From assembly GCF_021952865.1 (NCBI RefSeq), contig NZ_CP040792.1, positions 1,550,001-1,614,000 on the forward strand: a stretch of DNA of 64,000 nucleotides, in the 5' to 3' direction. Source of the DNA: Clavibacter californiensis. Lineage in GTDB: Bacteria > Actinomycetota > Actinomycetes > Actinomycetales > Microbacteriaceae. The notes under the pieces were generated by a model. The model worked only from the letters and a program-made list of their open reading frames with translations, searched no databases and was not told the DNA's origin. Below are positions 25,653 to 33,997 of the stretch, piece after piece. The position numbers were made by a program, and so were the translations under genes. Numbering within the stretch: the stretch's first letter is position 1; each line of letters opens with the position of its first letter.

Positions 25653-26276
25653 TCAGCGGATCGCGGCCCGCAGCTCGGCGGCGGCCGCGGCCGGGTCGTC
25701 GGCCGAGTAGATCGCGCCGCCGGCGACGGCGACCACGGCGCCCGAGTCCTGCACGTCGCCGATGGTGCCGGCCTTCACGCCGCCCGCGACGGAGAACGCC
25801 ACACCGGACGCCTTGCCGGCCTCCAGCAGGTCGCCGAACGTGTAGCCGTCCTCCGCCTGCTCGTCGAGGCCCGCGTGCATCTCCACGAACTCGGCACCGA
25901 GCTCGGTGACCTCCTTCGCGCGCTTGGCCTTGTCCGGGACGCCGATGAGGTCGACGACGATGCCCTTGCCGTGCTTCCTCGCGGCCTTGACGGCTCCCGC
26001 GATGGTGCTGTCGCCCGCGACGCCGAGGACGGTGACGAGGTCGGCGCCCGCGGAGAACGCGATGTCGGCCTCGAGCTCGCCGGCGTCCATCGTCTTGAGG
26101 TCGGCGAAGACGATCTTGTCGGGGTGCGCCTCCTTGATCGCGGTGATCGCGGAGAGACCCTCGGCCTTGATGAGCGGGGTGCCCAGCTCGATGATGTCGA
26201 CGTGCGGCGCGGCCTTGCCGGCCAGCTCGAGCGCGTCCTTCGTCGTGAGCACGTCCATGGCTACCTGGAGCTTCAT
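25653..26276 (-). CDS. hxlA: 3-hexulose-6-phosphate synthase
   Basis: 207 residues, orotidine-phosphate-decarboxylase-superfamily barrel. Condenses formaldehyde with ribulose 5-phosphate to D-arabino-3-hexulose 6-phosphate (ribulose monophosphate pathway). Visible: MKLQVAMDVLTTKDAL, IELGTPLIKAEG, the metal and catalytic residues in IVFADLKTMDAGE (DxKxxD), VTVLGVAGDSTI, VDLIGVPDK, and VEMHAGLDEQAE, the hallmark of hexulose phosphate synthase rather than KGPDC. GAGGAA ribosome site before the ATG. Immediately downstream of hxlB on the minus strand, 52 bases apart. Confidence 0.95.
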   Translation of the reverse strand: MKLQVAMDVLTTKDALELAGKAAPHVDIIELGTPLIKAEGLSAITAIKEAHPDKIVFADLKTMDAGELEADIAFSAGADLVTVLGVAGDSTIAGAVKAARKHGKGIVVDLIGVPDKAKRAKEVTELGAEFVEMHAGLDEQAEDGYTFGDLLEAGKASGVAFSVAGGVKAGTIGDVQDSGAVVAVAGGAIYSADDPAAAAAELRAAIR

Positions 26277-26328
26277 GCGGTTCCTCTTCCTGTCGTGATG
26301 CGTGGGGTGGGGATCGAGCGACCGTCGG

Positions 26329-26937
26329 TCACTCGAGGTTGGCGTGACGCGGCCACAGCTCGTCGGCCGTGAGGCCGGACGCCTGCCACAGCGCGTGGAA
26401 CACGGCGTCGCCGACGAGCGCGACGCTGAGCTCGAACAACCCGCCCGCGTACTGCGCCGAGACCGTGCCGCCGTGGTCCTGCTTGGCGGCCGCGGGGATC
26501 AGCACGGTCACGTCCGCGAGGTCGGCGAGCGGCGAGTCGTCGGCCGTCGTGAGCGCGACGATCCGGGCGCCGACCTCGTGCGCCGTCTTCGCGGCGCTGA
26601 CGATGCCGGCCGTGGTCCCCGACCCGCTCGCGACCAGGAGGGCGTCGCCCTCCTCGATCGCGGGGGACGTGGCCTCGCCGACGACGTGCGCGTCGAGCCC
26701 GAGGTGCATGAGCCGCATCGCGGTCATGCGGAGCGCGAGGCCGGAGCGGCCGGCGCCGAGGGCGAAGACGCGGCGCCCGTCGCGGATCACGTGGGCGGCC
26801 TCGTCCAGGCGTGCGGCGAGGTCGGGGTCGGTGAGCGCCTGGGCGACGCGGGCGTTCTCGTCGGAGATCAGCGTCACGGCGGCGGCCACGTCGACGGGGG
26901 AGTCGCCGGTCGGGCGGGGGTGCGTCGAGTTCGTCAC
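26329..26937 (-). CDS. hxlB: 6-phospho-3-hexuloisomerase
   Basis: 202 residues, a SIS-domain protein: VFALGAGRSGLALRMTAMRLMHLG (about 55-78), SGSGTTAGIVSAAKTAHEVGA (about 102-122). Converts hexulose 6-phosphate to fructose 6-phosphate, completing formaldehyde fixation with HxlA. First gene of an hxlB-hxlA unit. The start is GTG (protein MTNSTHPRPTGDSP) with AAGG almost adjacent. The divergent gene encodes a HATPase-LuxR regulator, and a palindrome (26974-26988) lies between. No methanol or methylamine dehydrogenase is visible, so the pair probably detoxifies endogenous or plant-derived formaldehyde or supplies ribulose phosphate. Confidence 0.95.
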   Translation of the reverse strand: MTNSTHPRPTGDSPVDVAAAVTLISDENARVAQALTDPDLAARLDEAAHVIRDGRRVFALGAGRSGLALRMTAMRLMHLGLDAHVVGEATSPAIEEGDALLVASGSGTTAGIVSAAKTAHEVGARIVALTTADDSPLADLADVTVLIPAAAKQDHGGTVSAQYAGGLFELSVALVGDAVFHALWQASGLTADELWPRHANLE

Positions 26938-26973
26938 CCTTCGAGGGTGCTCCTCGCGGCCCGTCCCTGAAGC

Positions 26974-26988
26974 CCACCCGACGGGTGG
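26974..26988. promoter_or_regulatory. Candidate operator between hxlB and the LuxR-type gene
   Basis: CCACCCG-A-CGGGTGG, a perfect 15-base palindrome 37 bases upstream of the hxlB start and about 60 upstream of the regulator's -10. Binding of the neighbouring regulator is inference. Confidence 0.4.
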
Positions 26989-27044
26989 ACTCGCCTACCC
27001 ATCCGAGCAGGTCGTCGTCCCGCGGGCCGCGGATCGGGTGGGCG

Positions 27045-27050
27045 TACGGT
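27045..27050 (+). promoter_or_regulatory. -10 hexamer TACGGT, leaderless-type promoter
   Basis: TACGGT, six bases, then the ATG at 27057. Confidence 0.5.
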
Positions 27051-27056
27051 GGCGGG

Positions 27057-28367
27057 ATGCCGTCCCGGACCCACCCCGTCGCTCCCTCCGCCCGCCCTGC
27101 CGCCGCATCCGCCGACGCCGTCGCGCTGCTCGACGGGCTGCACGACGCGCTCGCCGCCCCGCTGCAGGAGGTGGCCGGCGCGCTGTCGGGCATGCTGCAA
27201 CCTGTGGTCGCGCACCGCGCCCTCGTGGTCTTCACCGAGGACTGCACCGGCCGCCCCCGCAAGAAGGCGGGCGAGGCGGAGGTCGTGGAGAACGTGACGA
27301 TCGCCGAGCTCGACCGGATCCTCGCGAGCCTGGCGGACGGGTCCGACGATGCCGGCTCCGCCTGGGCCGTCGAGCACCGCGTCGGCGGCCGGCCGCGCAC
27401 GGTCGCCGCCTGGCGGGCGGACACGGGCGCGCTCCTCGTGCTGGTGGATCCCGTGGCCGCGCACGACGACGTGCCCGCCGCCCGCGAGCTGGTGCGCGCC
27501 CTGTGGCGGAGCGTCGCCCACGGGATCCGGCAGCAGGTCGCCGCGGCGCCGCCCGCGTACCTCGCGGAGGCGCGCGCCGTGTCCTCGGAGCGCGCCCGCG
27601 TCGTGGCCGAGCTGGGCGACGCGCACGCCACCACGCTGGAGTCGCTGCTCGCCGTGCTCCGCTCCTCCCGCACGGGCGACGCGGCCGCCCGGCAGACCGC
27701 GGCCGACCTCGCCACGAACGCCATGGTCGAGCTGCGCGCCGCGAGCGACCGCGACCGCTCGCTCGGCGAGGAACCCGTCGCGCGCGCATTCGCCCGCCTC
27801 CGCGACGACCTCCGCCCGCTCGTCCGCTTCCGCGACCTCGACGTGCAGTTCGTCGAGCCGCCCGTGGACGGGCGCGCGCTCCCGGGCGAGGTCGCGCACG
27901 CGGGCCGGGCCATCGTCCGCGGCGCCGTGCTCGCGCTCGTCGAGCAGCCGGACGTGACGCGCGTGCGGATCCAGTGGGACTGCGACGGCAGCAACCTCCT
28001 CGTCGGGATCCGCGACGACGGCGCGGGAGCCACCACCGCCGACCTCGACGCGCTCCGCCGGCTCACCGACCGCGTCGCCGCGCTCGACGGCGCGCTGGAC
28101 GTGACGGCGACGCCCGGCTGGGGATCCGAGATCGCCGTGCGCCTGCCCCTCGACGCGCCCGCCGCGGGCCTCGACGCCGCGGGGGAGGCGGGGCTCAGCG
28201 CACGGGAGCGGGAGGTGCTCGCGCTCGTCGCCGGCGGATCCCGCAACCGCGCCATCGCGACCTCGCTCGGGATCAGCGAGAACACGGTGAAGTTCCACGT
28301 CGCGAACCTGCTGCGGAAGATGGGCGCGTCCACCCGCGCGGAGCTCGCGGGGCTCGTGCGGGGCTGA
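27057..28367 (+). CDS. LuxR-family regulator with histidine-kinase-type ATPase domain
   Basis: 436 residues in one chain. An N-terminal alpha/beta region (about 20-160; perhaps GAF-like) and a helical region (about 175-240) lead to a HATPase-like domain near 245-365: an N-box-like ARAIVRGAVLALVEQPD, IRDDGAGATTADLDALRRL (G1-type DDGAG) and TPGWGSEIAVRLPL. A LuxR/FixJ helix-turn-helix ends the protein (LSAREREVLALVAGGSRNRAIATSLGISENTVKFHVANLLRKMGASTR region, about 375-432). There is no phospho-receiver domain and no clear phospho-acceptor His, so the usual two-component relay is collapsed into one protein. It is divergent from hxlB-hxlA and likely controls them, perhaps in response to formaldehyde or sugar phosphate. 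Confidence 0.88.
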   Translation: MPSRTHPVAPSARPAAASADAVALLDGLHDALAAPLQEVAGALSGMLQPVVAHRALVVFTEDCTGRPRKKAGEAEVVENVTIAELDRILASLADGSDDAGSAWAVEHRVGGRPRTVAAWRADTGALLVLVDPVAAHDDVPAARELVRALWRSVAHGIRQQVAAAPPAYLAEARAVSSERARVVAELGDAHATTLESLLAVLRSSRTGDAAARQTAADLATNAMVELRAASDRDRSLGEEPVARAFARLRDDLRPLVRFRDLDVQFVEPPVDGRALPGEVAHAGRAIVRGAVLALVEQPDVTRVRIQWDCDGSNLLVGIRDDGAGATTADLDALRRLTDRVAALDGALDVTATPGWGSEIAVRLPLDAPAAGLDAAGEAGLSAREREVLALVAGGSRNRAIATSLGISENTVKFHVANLLRKMGASTRAELAGLVRG

Positions 28368-28491
28368 GGCGGCGCACCGGCGGCGCGACAGCGGGACGGC
28401 GCTCGCAGCCGATGCCGGAGTTAACCCCACGGAAACCTCAGCTCCGTAAGGTATTGAGCACCGCCGCCCGCTCGAACGAGGATGTCCCCGC

Positions 28492-30639
28492 ATGCGCTCA
28501 GCTCCCACCCGCCGCTCGTCCGGAGCCGCGCGCTCCGGCGCCCTCGCCCTCGTGGCGGGCCTCTCCGCCACCGCGGTCCTCGGCCTCGGCGCCGCCCCCG
28601 CGTCGGCCGCGGAGGGCGACGTCGCCATCGACGTCTACTCCATCAACGACTTCCACGGCCGGCTCGAGACCACCTCGTCCACCGCAGGCGCCGCCGTGAT
28701 CTCGGGCGCGTTCCAGCAGGCGAAGGCCGAGAACCCGAACAGCACGCTCATCAGCGCGGGCGACAACGTCGGGGCGTCCACCTTCACGTCGCTGTCCCAG
28801 CAGGACGAGCCGACGCTCGACGCGCTCAACGCCATGGGCGTCTCCGTCTCCACCCTCGGCAACCACGAGTTCGACCAGGGCCGCGACGACGTGGACGGCC
28901 GCGTCACGGATCACTCGGACTTCCCGTACATCTCGGCGAACCTCTACGAGAAGGGCACGGAGGAGCACGCCTACGCCGCGTACGACGTGCAGGACATCGA
29001 CGGCGTGCGCGTCGCGTTCGTCGGCGCGACGACCGAGGCGCTGCCCGAGCTCGTGAGCCCGGCCGGGATCGCGACGCTCGACGTCGGCAGCGTCGTCGAC
29101 GCGTCCACCGCGACCGCCCGCGCGCTCCGCGACGGCGACGACGCGAACGGGGAGGCCGTCGTCGTCGTCCTCGTCGTGCACGAGGGCGCGTCCACCTCCG
29201 ACGAGTCCTCCCTCACCGACGACTCGGTCTTCGGCCGCATCGTGACGGGCGTGCAGGCCGACGTCGACGCCGTGATCTCCGGCCACACGCACCTCGGCTA
29301 CGACTACGAGCTGCCGGTCGCGGGCAAGGCCCTGCCGCTGCCCGTGCTGCAGACCGGGAGCTACGGCACCAACCTCGGGCACCTGTCGCTCACGGTGGAT
29401 CCCGCCACCAAGGCCCTCACCGCCATCTCCTCCGAGCTCGTCCCGCTGCTCACCGCGGACGGGAAGCCGGCGTTCCCAGCGGATCCCGCGGTGCAGCGCA
29501 TCGTCGACGACGCGGTCGCGAAGGCCGAGGTCATCGGCAGCCGCACGGTCGGCGAGATCACGGGCGACATCACGCGCGCCCGCCAGGCGGACGGCTCCGA
29601 GAACCGCGGCGGCGAGTCCACCATCGGCAACCTCGTCGCCGACGCGCAGCTGTGGGCGACGCAGGCGGACCTCGGCACCGAGATCGCGTTCATGAACCCG
29701 GGCGGCGTCCGCCAGGACCTCACCGTCGCGTCCTCCGGCGCGGGCGACGCGGAGGGCGAGGTGACCTACAAGGAGGCCGCCATCGTGCAGCCGTTCGCCA
29801 ACACGCTCACGACCGCGAAGATCACGGGCGCGGGCATCAAGGCGGTGCTCGAGCAGCAGTGGCAGCCGGAAGGGTCCTCGCGGCCGTTCCTCAAGCTCGG
29901 CCTCTCGCGCGACCTCACCTACACGTACGACCCGACGGCCGCACGCGGCGAGCGGATCACGGGCGTGTTCTTCCAGGGCGAGCCGGTGGATCCCGAGCGC
30001 GTCTTCACGATGGTCGCGAACAGCTTCCTCGCGGAGGGCGGCGACAACTTCACGGAGCTCGCGAACTCGACCGAGCAGAGCGACTCCGGCCGCGTCGACC
30101 TCACCGCGTTCGTCGACCACATCACCGAGTTCTCGCCCGTCGAGCCCGACTCGGCGACGCGCTCCATCGGGATCGTCGACACCACGGGTGCCGCGCCCGC
30201 GGCCGGACAGGAGCGCTCCTACGAGCTCTCCTCGCTGCTCATCTCGAACGCGCCCGTGCAGGACACCGAGGTCGTGACGCTCATCGACGGCGAGGAGGTC
30301 GCGCGCACGCCGATCGACGCCGCCGTGGTCGACACGACCGACGAGCAGGGCCGCGCGAGCGTCCGGTTCACGGTGCCGGCCGACCTCGCCGCGGGAGCGC
30401 ACCAGCTCGCGTTCCTGCTGCCGAGCACGGGCGCCTCGGTGATGTACGCGCTCGACACGCAGGCGGGATCCGTCGTCCCGTCCGGGACGGGCACGGTGCC
30501 CGCGCCGAGCTCCGAGCCGATGCTCGCGGCGACCGGATCCGAGTCCGGACCCGTGCTCGGGACCTCGCTCGCGGCGCTCGCCCTGGGCCTCGGGCTGGTG
30601 GCCTTCCGCCGCCGGATGTCGGCGGCCGCGCGCCGCTGA
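28492..30639 (+). CDS. Secreted, wall-anchored 5'-nucleotidase / bifunctional metallophosphatase
   Basis: 715 residues. Signal peptide 1-39 (ending APASAAEG). Calcineurin-like metallophosphatase domain with IDVYSINDFHGRL (metal DxH), SAGDNVGASTF, STLGNHEFDQG, VVLVVHEGAS and ISGHTHLGY. C-terminal 5'-nucleotidase domain (about 350-560) with NRGGESTIGNLVADAQLW, MNPGGVRQDL and the substrate-stacking FLKLGLSRDLTYTYD region. A sorting tail follows: LAATG (LAxTG, class E sortase type), a hydrophobic segment and FRRRMSAAARR. It should hydrolyse extracellular nucleotides to nucleoside plus phosphate at the cell wall. A ribosome site (GAGGA) precedes the ATG. Confidence 0.93.
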   Translation: MRSAPTRRSSGAARSGALALVAGLSATAVLGLGAAPASAAEGDVAIDVYSINDFHGRLETTSSTAGAAVISGAFQQAKAENPNSTLISAGDNVGASTFTSLSQQDEPTLDALNAMGVSVSTLGNHEFDQGRDDVDGRVTDHSDFPYISANLYEKGTEEHAYAAYDVQDIDGVRVAFVGATTEALPELVSPAGIATLDVGSVVDASTATARALRDGDDANGEAVVVVLVVHEGASTSDESSLTDDSVFGRIVTGVQADVDAVISGHTHLGYDYELPVAGKALPLPVLQTGSYGTNLGHLSLTVDPATKALTAISSELVPLLTADGKPAFPADPAVQRIVDDAVAKAEVIGSRTVGEITGDITRARQADGSENRGGESTIGNLVADAQLWATQADLGTEIAFMNPGGVRQDLTVASSGAGDAEGEVTYKEAAIVQPFANTLTTAKITGAGIKAVLEQQWQPEGSSRPFLKLGLSRDLTYTYDPTAARGERITGVFFQGEPVDPERVFTMVANSFLAEGGDNFTELANSTEQSDSGRVDLTAFVDHITEFSPVEPDSATRSIGIVDTTGAAPAAGQERSYELSSLLISNAPVQDTEVVTLIDGEEVARTPIDAAVVDTTDEQGRASVRFTVPADLAAGAHQLAFLLPSTGASVMYALDTQAGSVVPSGTGTVPAPSSEPMLAATGSESGPVLGTSLAALALGLGLVAFRRRMSAAARR

Positions 30640-30735
30640 CGGTCGCGGATCCCCGGGACGGAGCGGGTGCCGGGCGACCGGCGCCCCGCCCCGCCAGCAG
30701 CATCCGCCGCCGGTCGGCCCGCCCCGACCCCGGCC

Positions 30736-30741
30736 TACGCT
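30736..30741 (+). promoter_or_regulatory. -10 hexamer TACGCT, leaderless-type promoter
   Basis: TACGCT, six bases, then the GTG at 30748. Confidence 0.5.
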
Positions 30742-30747
30742 GGAGCC

Positions 30748-32175
30748 GTGTTCGAACTCCACCACCTCAGCGCCCAGGACCAGTGGGACCAGCTCCAGCG
30801 CGGCGAGGTCACCCCGACCGAGCTCGTCACCCACTACCTCGAGCGCATCGAGCGGCTGGATCCGGGCCTCGGCGCCTTCACGACCGTCACCGCCGACCGT
30901 GCCCTGGAGCGCGCGCGGTTCGTCGAGCGCGAGGTGCCGCGCACCGCGCCGCTCTGGGGCCTGCCCTTCGGCGACAAGGACCTCTCCGAGCGCGCCGGCG
31001 TCCGCACCACCTTCGGCTCCCGCCTGTTCCGCGACCACGTCTCCGACCGCACCGACGCGATCCCGCAGGCGCTCGACGACGCGGGCGGCATCAGCCTCGG
31101 GAAGACGAGCGCGCCCGAGTTCGGCCTGCCGTCGTACACGGAGAGCCTCGTCGCCCCGCCCGCGCGCACGCCCTGGGACACGACCCGCGGCGCCGGCGGA
31201 TCCAGCGGGGGAGCGGCCGTCGCGGTCGCCGCGGGCCTGCTGCCCTTCGCGCCGGGATCCGACGGCGGCGGCTCGGTCCGCATCCCCGCGGCGGCCACCG
31301 GCCTCGTCGGCCTCAAGCCCTCGCGCGGCCTGGTGCCCGCGGGATCCGGGCAGGAGTCGCTCGCGGGCCTCGTGGTCCCCGGCCCGCTCGCGCGCAGCGT
31401 CGCCGACGCGGCCATGCTGCTCGACGCGATGATCGGCCGGGTCAACGGCCGCATCCCGCACCCGTTCACGCTGCGTGCGCCCGAGGACGCGGACGGCGAT
31501 CTGCTCGGCGCGGCCGTCCGCGGCGAGGGCCGCTTCCAGATCGGCGTGATGACCACGACGCCGTGGGACGACGCCTACGAGATCGTCCGCGACCCCTCCG
31601 CCGACGACGCCCTCGCGCTCGCCGTGCGCGAGCTGTCGACCATGGGCCACGGCCTCGAGGACCTCGCGCTCCGCCCGGATCCGACCTACGCGCCCGCGTT
31701 CCGCACCATCTGGCAGGCGGGCGCCGCGGGGATCCCGGCCGCGGGCGCCCAGCTCGAGCTCCTCGAGCCGCTCACGCGCTGGCTCGTCGAGCGCGGCCGG
31801 GCGCTCTCCGCGCGCGACCTCGCCCGCGCGCTCGCCCAGCTCGCCGCGTACGAGCGCAGCGTCATCGCGCAGTTCGCGCACGTGGACGCCGTGCTCACGC
31901 CCGCGCTCGCGCAGGAGCCTCGGCCGGTCGGCTGGTACGACGCCGAGGACGGCGAGCGGAACTTCGCGCAGCAGGTGCGGTACACGCCGTACACGTCGTT
32001 CGCGAACGTCACGGGCCTGCCCGCGATCACGCTGCCCGTGCACCTGACCGACGACGGCCTGCCCATGGGCGTGCAGCTCATCGGGCGGCCGGGCGGCGAG
32101 GCGACCCTCCTCGCGATCGGCCGGCAGCTCGAGCGGCGGCTGCACTGGCAGCGACGGCACCCGCCGCAGTGGTGA
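30748..32175 (+). CDS. Amidase (amidase-signature family)
   Basis: 475 residues. The Ser-cisSer-Lys triad is readable: Lys in LPFGDKDLSER (about 75), the Gly/Ser-rich GAGGSSGGAAVAVAAGLLPFAPGSDGGGSVRIPAAATG (about 148-185), giving both serines, in the order typical of amidase-signature enzymes. The C-terminus PAITLPVHLTDDGLPMGVQLIG is also typical. It hydrolyses carboxamides; GatA is unlikely because no gatC/gatB neighbours are present. GTG start fixed by TACGCT six bases upstream; a longer reading upstream lacks family sequence. Cytosolic. Convergent with the TSUP exporter gene, only nine bases apart. Confidence 0.92.
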   Translation: MFELHHLSAQDQWDQLQRGEVTPTELVTHYLERIERLDPGLGAFTTVTADRALERARFVEREVPRTAPLWGLPFGDKDLSERAGVRTTFGSRLFRDHVSDRTDAIPQALDDAGGISLGKTSAPEFGLPSYTESLVAPPARTPWDTTRGAGGSSGGAAVAVAAGLLPFAPGSDGGGSVRIPAAATGLVGLKPSRGLVPAGSGQESLAGLVVPGPLARSVADAAMLLDAMIGRVNGRIPHPFTLRAPEDADGDLLGAAVRGEGRFQIGVMTTTPWDDAYEIVRDPSADDALALAVRELSTMGHGLEDLALRPDPTYAPAFRTIWQAGAAGIPAAGAQLELLEPLTRWLVERGRALSARDLARALAQLAAYERSVIAQFAHVDAVLTPALAQEPRPVGWYDAEDGERNFAQQVRYTPYTSFANVTGLPAITLPVHLTDDGLPMGVQLIGRPGGEATLLAIGRQLERRLHWQRRHPPQW

Positions 32176-32184
32176 GGCGGCGGG

Positions 32185-32922
32185 TCAGCCCAGCCCGCTG
32201 ATCCCCTTGACGATCGCCGAGACCGCGCCGCCGAACGCGAGCACGACGACGGCCGCGCGGGCGCCGCGCGTCGGGATCCGGGGGCCGAGGAGCGTGCCCG
32301 CCCCGATCCCCGCGAGCATCGTCACGATGATGCCCACCCACGCCGCCGTCCCCAGGTCCGGCCAGCGCTCCGGCGCGATGAGGAGCTTCGTGAGGAGGGA
32401 CGACGCGCCGACCGTGACGAAGAACGGCTGGAGGGTCGCCGCGAAGGCCCGCTGCTCCCAGCGGCTGACGACCGCGTAGACGCTGAGGCTCGGCCCGCCG
32501 ATGCCGGCCGCCGCGTTCATGACGCCCGACGCGAAGCCGAAGCCCGCCATGACGCCCGGCCCGTCGACCACGCGCGTCGTGCGCCGGAGCACGAGCGAGG
32601 TGGTGAGGGCGGCGATGAGCAGCAGGCCGATCCCGATCTCGAGCACCTCGTCCTGCAGCAGGTAGGCGAGGAGGGCGCCGGGCACGATCCCCACGAGCGC
32701 GGGGATCGCGAGGAAGAGGTAGCGCCGCCACTCCACGTGCCGCCGGACGCCCGCCAGGATGATCGCCGCCGACAGCGCGCCGCACAGGTTCACGATGAGC
32801 ACGCCGTCGAAGGGGCCGAGCAGGATCACGAGCACGGGCGAGACGACGAGCGCGAAGCCGAGCCCGGTGACGCGCTGGGCCACGGCGCCCACGAAGACGG
32901 CGGCGAGGACGAGGGCGGACAC
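32185..32922 (-). CDS. TSUP/TauE-SafE family membrane transporter
   Basis: 245 residues with about eight hydrophobic segments. Family pattern: AVAQRVTGLGFALVVSPVLVILLG in helix 1-2 and the second repeat GFGFASGVMNAAAGIGGPSLSVYA (about 140-163). TSUP members export sulfite, sulfoacetate or other small anions. The substrate is unknown. GTG start (protein MSALVLAAVFVG) selected because GGGAGG lies eight bases upstream; an upstream ATG (32988) would add a hydrophilic stretch covering the neighbour's promoter. Divergent from the siderophore-interacting protein gene. Confidence 0.88.
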   Translation of the reverse strand: MSALVLAAVFVGAVAQRVTGLGFALVVSPVLVILLGPFDGVLIVNLCGALSAAIILAGVRRHVEWRRYLFLAIPALVGIVPGALLAYLLQDEVLEIGIGLLLIAALTTSLVLRRTTRVVDGPGVMAGFGFASGVMNAAAGIGGPSLSVYAVVSRWEQRAFAATLQPFFVTVGASSLLTKLLIAPERWPDLGTAAWVGIIVTMLAGIGAGTLLGPRIPTRGARAAVVVLAFGGAVSAIVKGISGLG

Positions 32923-32975
32923 GATGACATCCTCCCGTGGATCCGCCGCCCGATCGTGCCGCCGCCCTCGCCCCC

Positions 32976-32994
32976 TGAGGTAAGGCATGCCATA
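32976..32994. promoter_or_regulatory. Probable DtxR/IdeR iron box
   Basis: TGAGGTAAGGCATGCCATA, matching the IdeR/DtxR consensus TWAGGTTAGSCTAACCTWA at about 13-14 of 19 positions by eye. It overlaps the -10 CATACT (32991-32996) of the siderophore-interacting protein gene. Confidence 0.6.
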
Positions 32995-33002
32995 CTTAGG
33001 CT

Positions 33003-33995
33003 GTGCTTACCTCCACCGCGACCCTCGCCAGCAGCACGGCAGAAGCCTCGGCCGTGGTCGAGGAGCAACCCGCGGTCGAGCGCCCCGCCTACCGGCCGTT
33101 CGCCGCGCGTGTGGCCCGCACCGAGCGCATCAGCCCCACGTTCCTCCGGATCACGTTCCAGAGCGACGACCTCCGCGACTTCGGCGACGAGTGCCTGGAC
33201 CAGCGCATCAAGCTGCTGCTGCCGGTCGCCGAGCACGGCCTGCCCGACCTCACCGGCGTCGGCGGCGACGACTGGTTCGCCTGGTGGCGCGCGCTGCCCG
33301 ACGCCGAGCGCAACCCGCTCCGCACCTACACGTCCCGCGCCGTCCGCCGCGAGCTCGGCGAGGTCGACGTGGACTTCGCGCTCCACGGCGACATGGGCCC
33401 CGCCTCCCGCTGGGCCGGCCAGGCGCAGCCCGGCGACGAGATGGTGATCATCGGCCCCGACGCCATCAGTCCCGCGCGCGGCCTCGGCATCGAGTGGCAC
33501 CCGGGCGCCGCCCGCTCCCTGCTCCTCGCGGGCGACGAGACGGCCGCGCCCGCCATCTGCAACATCCTCTCCTCCCTGCCCGACGACGCCGTGGGCTGCG
33601 CCTTCATCGAGGTGCCCGTCACGGGCGACCGCCTCGACGTTCGCGTGCCGAAGGGCGTGAACCTCACCTGGCTGCCGCGCGACGGACGACCGAACGGATC
33701 CCGCCTCGAGGAGGCCGTGCGCCACTGGGTCGACTGCCACGTGAAGGTCGGCGCCATCGCGGTCCCCGAGGTCGCGCTCGCCGACGACGCGCAGCCGCTG
33801 GCGGAGGACGACGCCGAGGGCATCGTGTGGGACGCGCCGGTCGTCCACGAGGGCTCCACGCTCTACGCATGGCTCGCAGGGGAGTCCGGCTGCATCAAGG
33901 CGATGCGCCGCTTCCTCGTGCGCGACACGGGCATCGACCGCCGCCAGGTCGCCTTCATGGGCTACTGGCGCGCGGGCGCGGCGGAGGGATCCTGA
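33003..33995 (+). CDS. Siderophore-interacting protein, FAD-dependent ferric reductase
   Basis: 330 residues. After a 28-residue head comes the FAD domain: RPFAARVARTERISPTFLRITFQ, RTYTSRAVRRELGEVDVDFALHGDMGPASRWAGQAQPGDEM region, with RTYTSR the flavin-binding motif. The NAD(P)-binding SIP domain follows: SLLLAGDETAAPAICNILSSLP, CAFIEVPV, and AWLAGESGCIKAMRRFLVRDTGIDR with YWRAG near the end. It reduces Fe3+-siderophore in the cytosol to release iron. GTG start; CATACT lies six bases upstream and an iron box covers it, so the mRNA is probably leaderless and repressed when iron is plentiful. Confidence 0.94.
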   Translation: MLTSTATLASSTAEASAVVEEQPAVERPAYRPFAARVARTERISPTFLRITFQSDDLRDFGDECLDQRIKLLLPVAEHGLPDLTGVGGDDWFAWWRALPDAERNPLRTYTSRAVRRELGEVDVDFALHGDMGPASRWAGQAQPGDEMVIIGPDAISPARGLGIEWHPGAARSLLLAGDETAAPAICNILSSLPDDAVGCAFIEVPVTGDRLDVRVPKGVNLTWLPRDGRPNGSRLEEAVRHWVDCHVKVGAIAVPEVALADDAQPLAEDDAEGIVWDAPVVHEGSTLYAWLAGESGCIKAMRRFLVRDTGIDRRQVAFMGYWRAGAAEGS

Positions 33996-33997
33996 CC

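Noticed and set aside
28498-32160. A 1,220-codon open frame on the minus strand across the nucleotidase and amidase genes
   Set aside because: High GC keeps antisense frames open. The translation is Arg/Ala/Gly/Val/Asp-rich without domains, and the plus-strand genes have clear catalytic motifs.
30748-32175. GatA subunit of the tRNA amidotransferase
   Set aside because: The sequence has only the general amidase signature and no gatC or gatB lies next to it.
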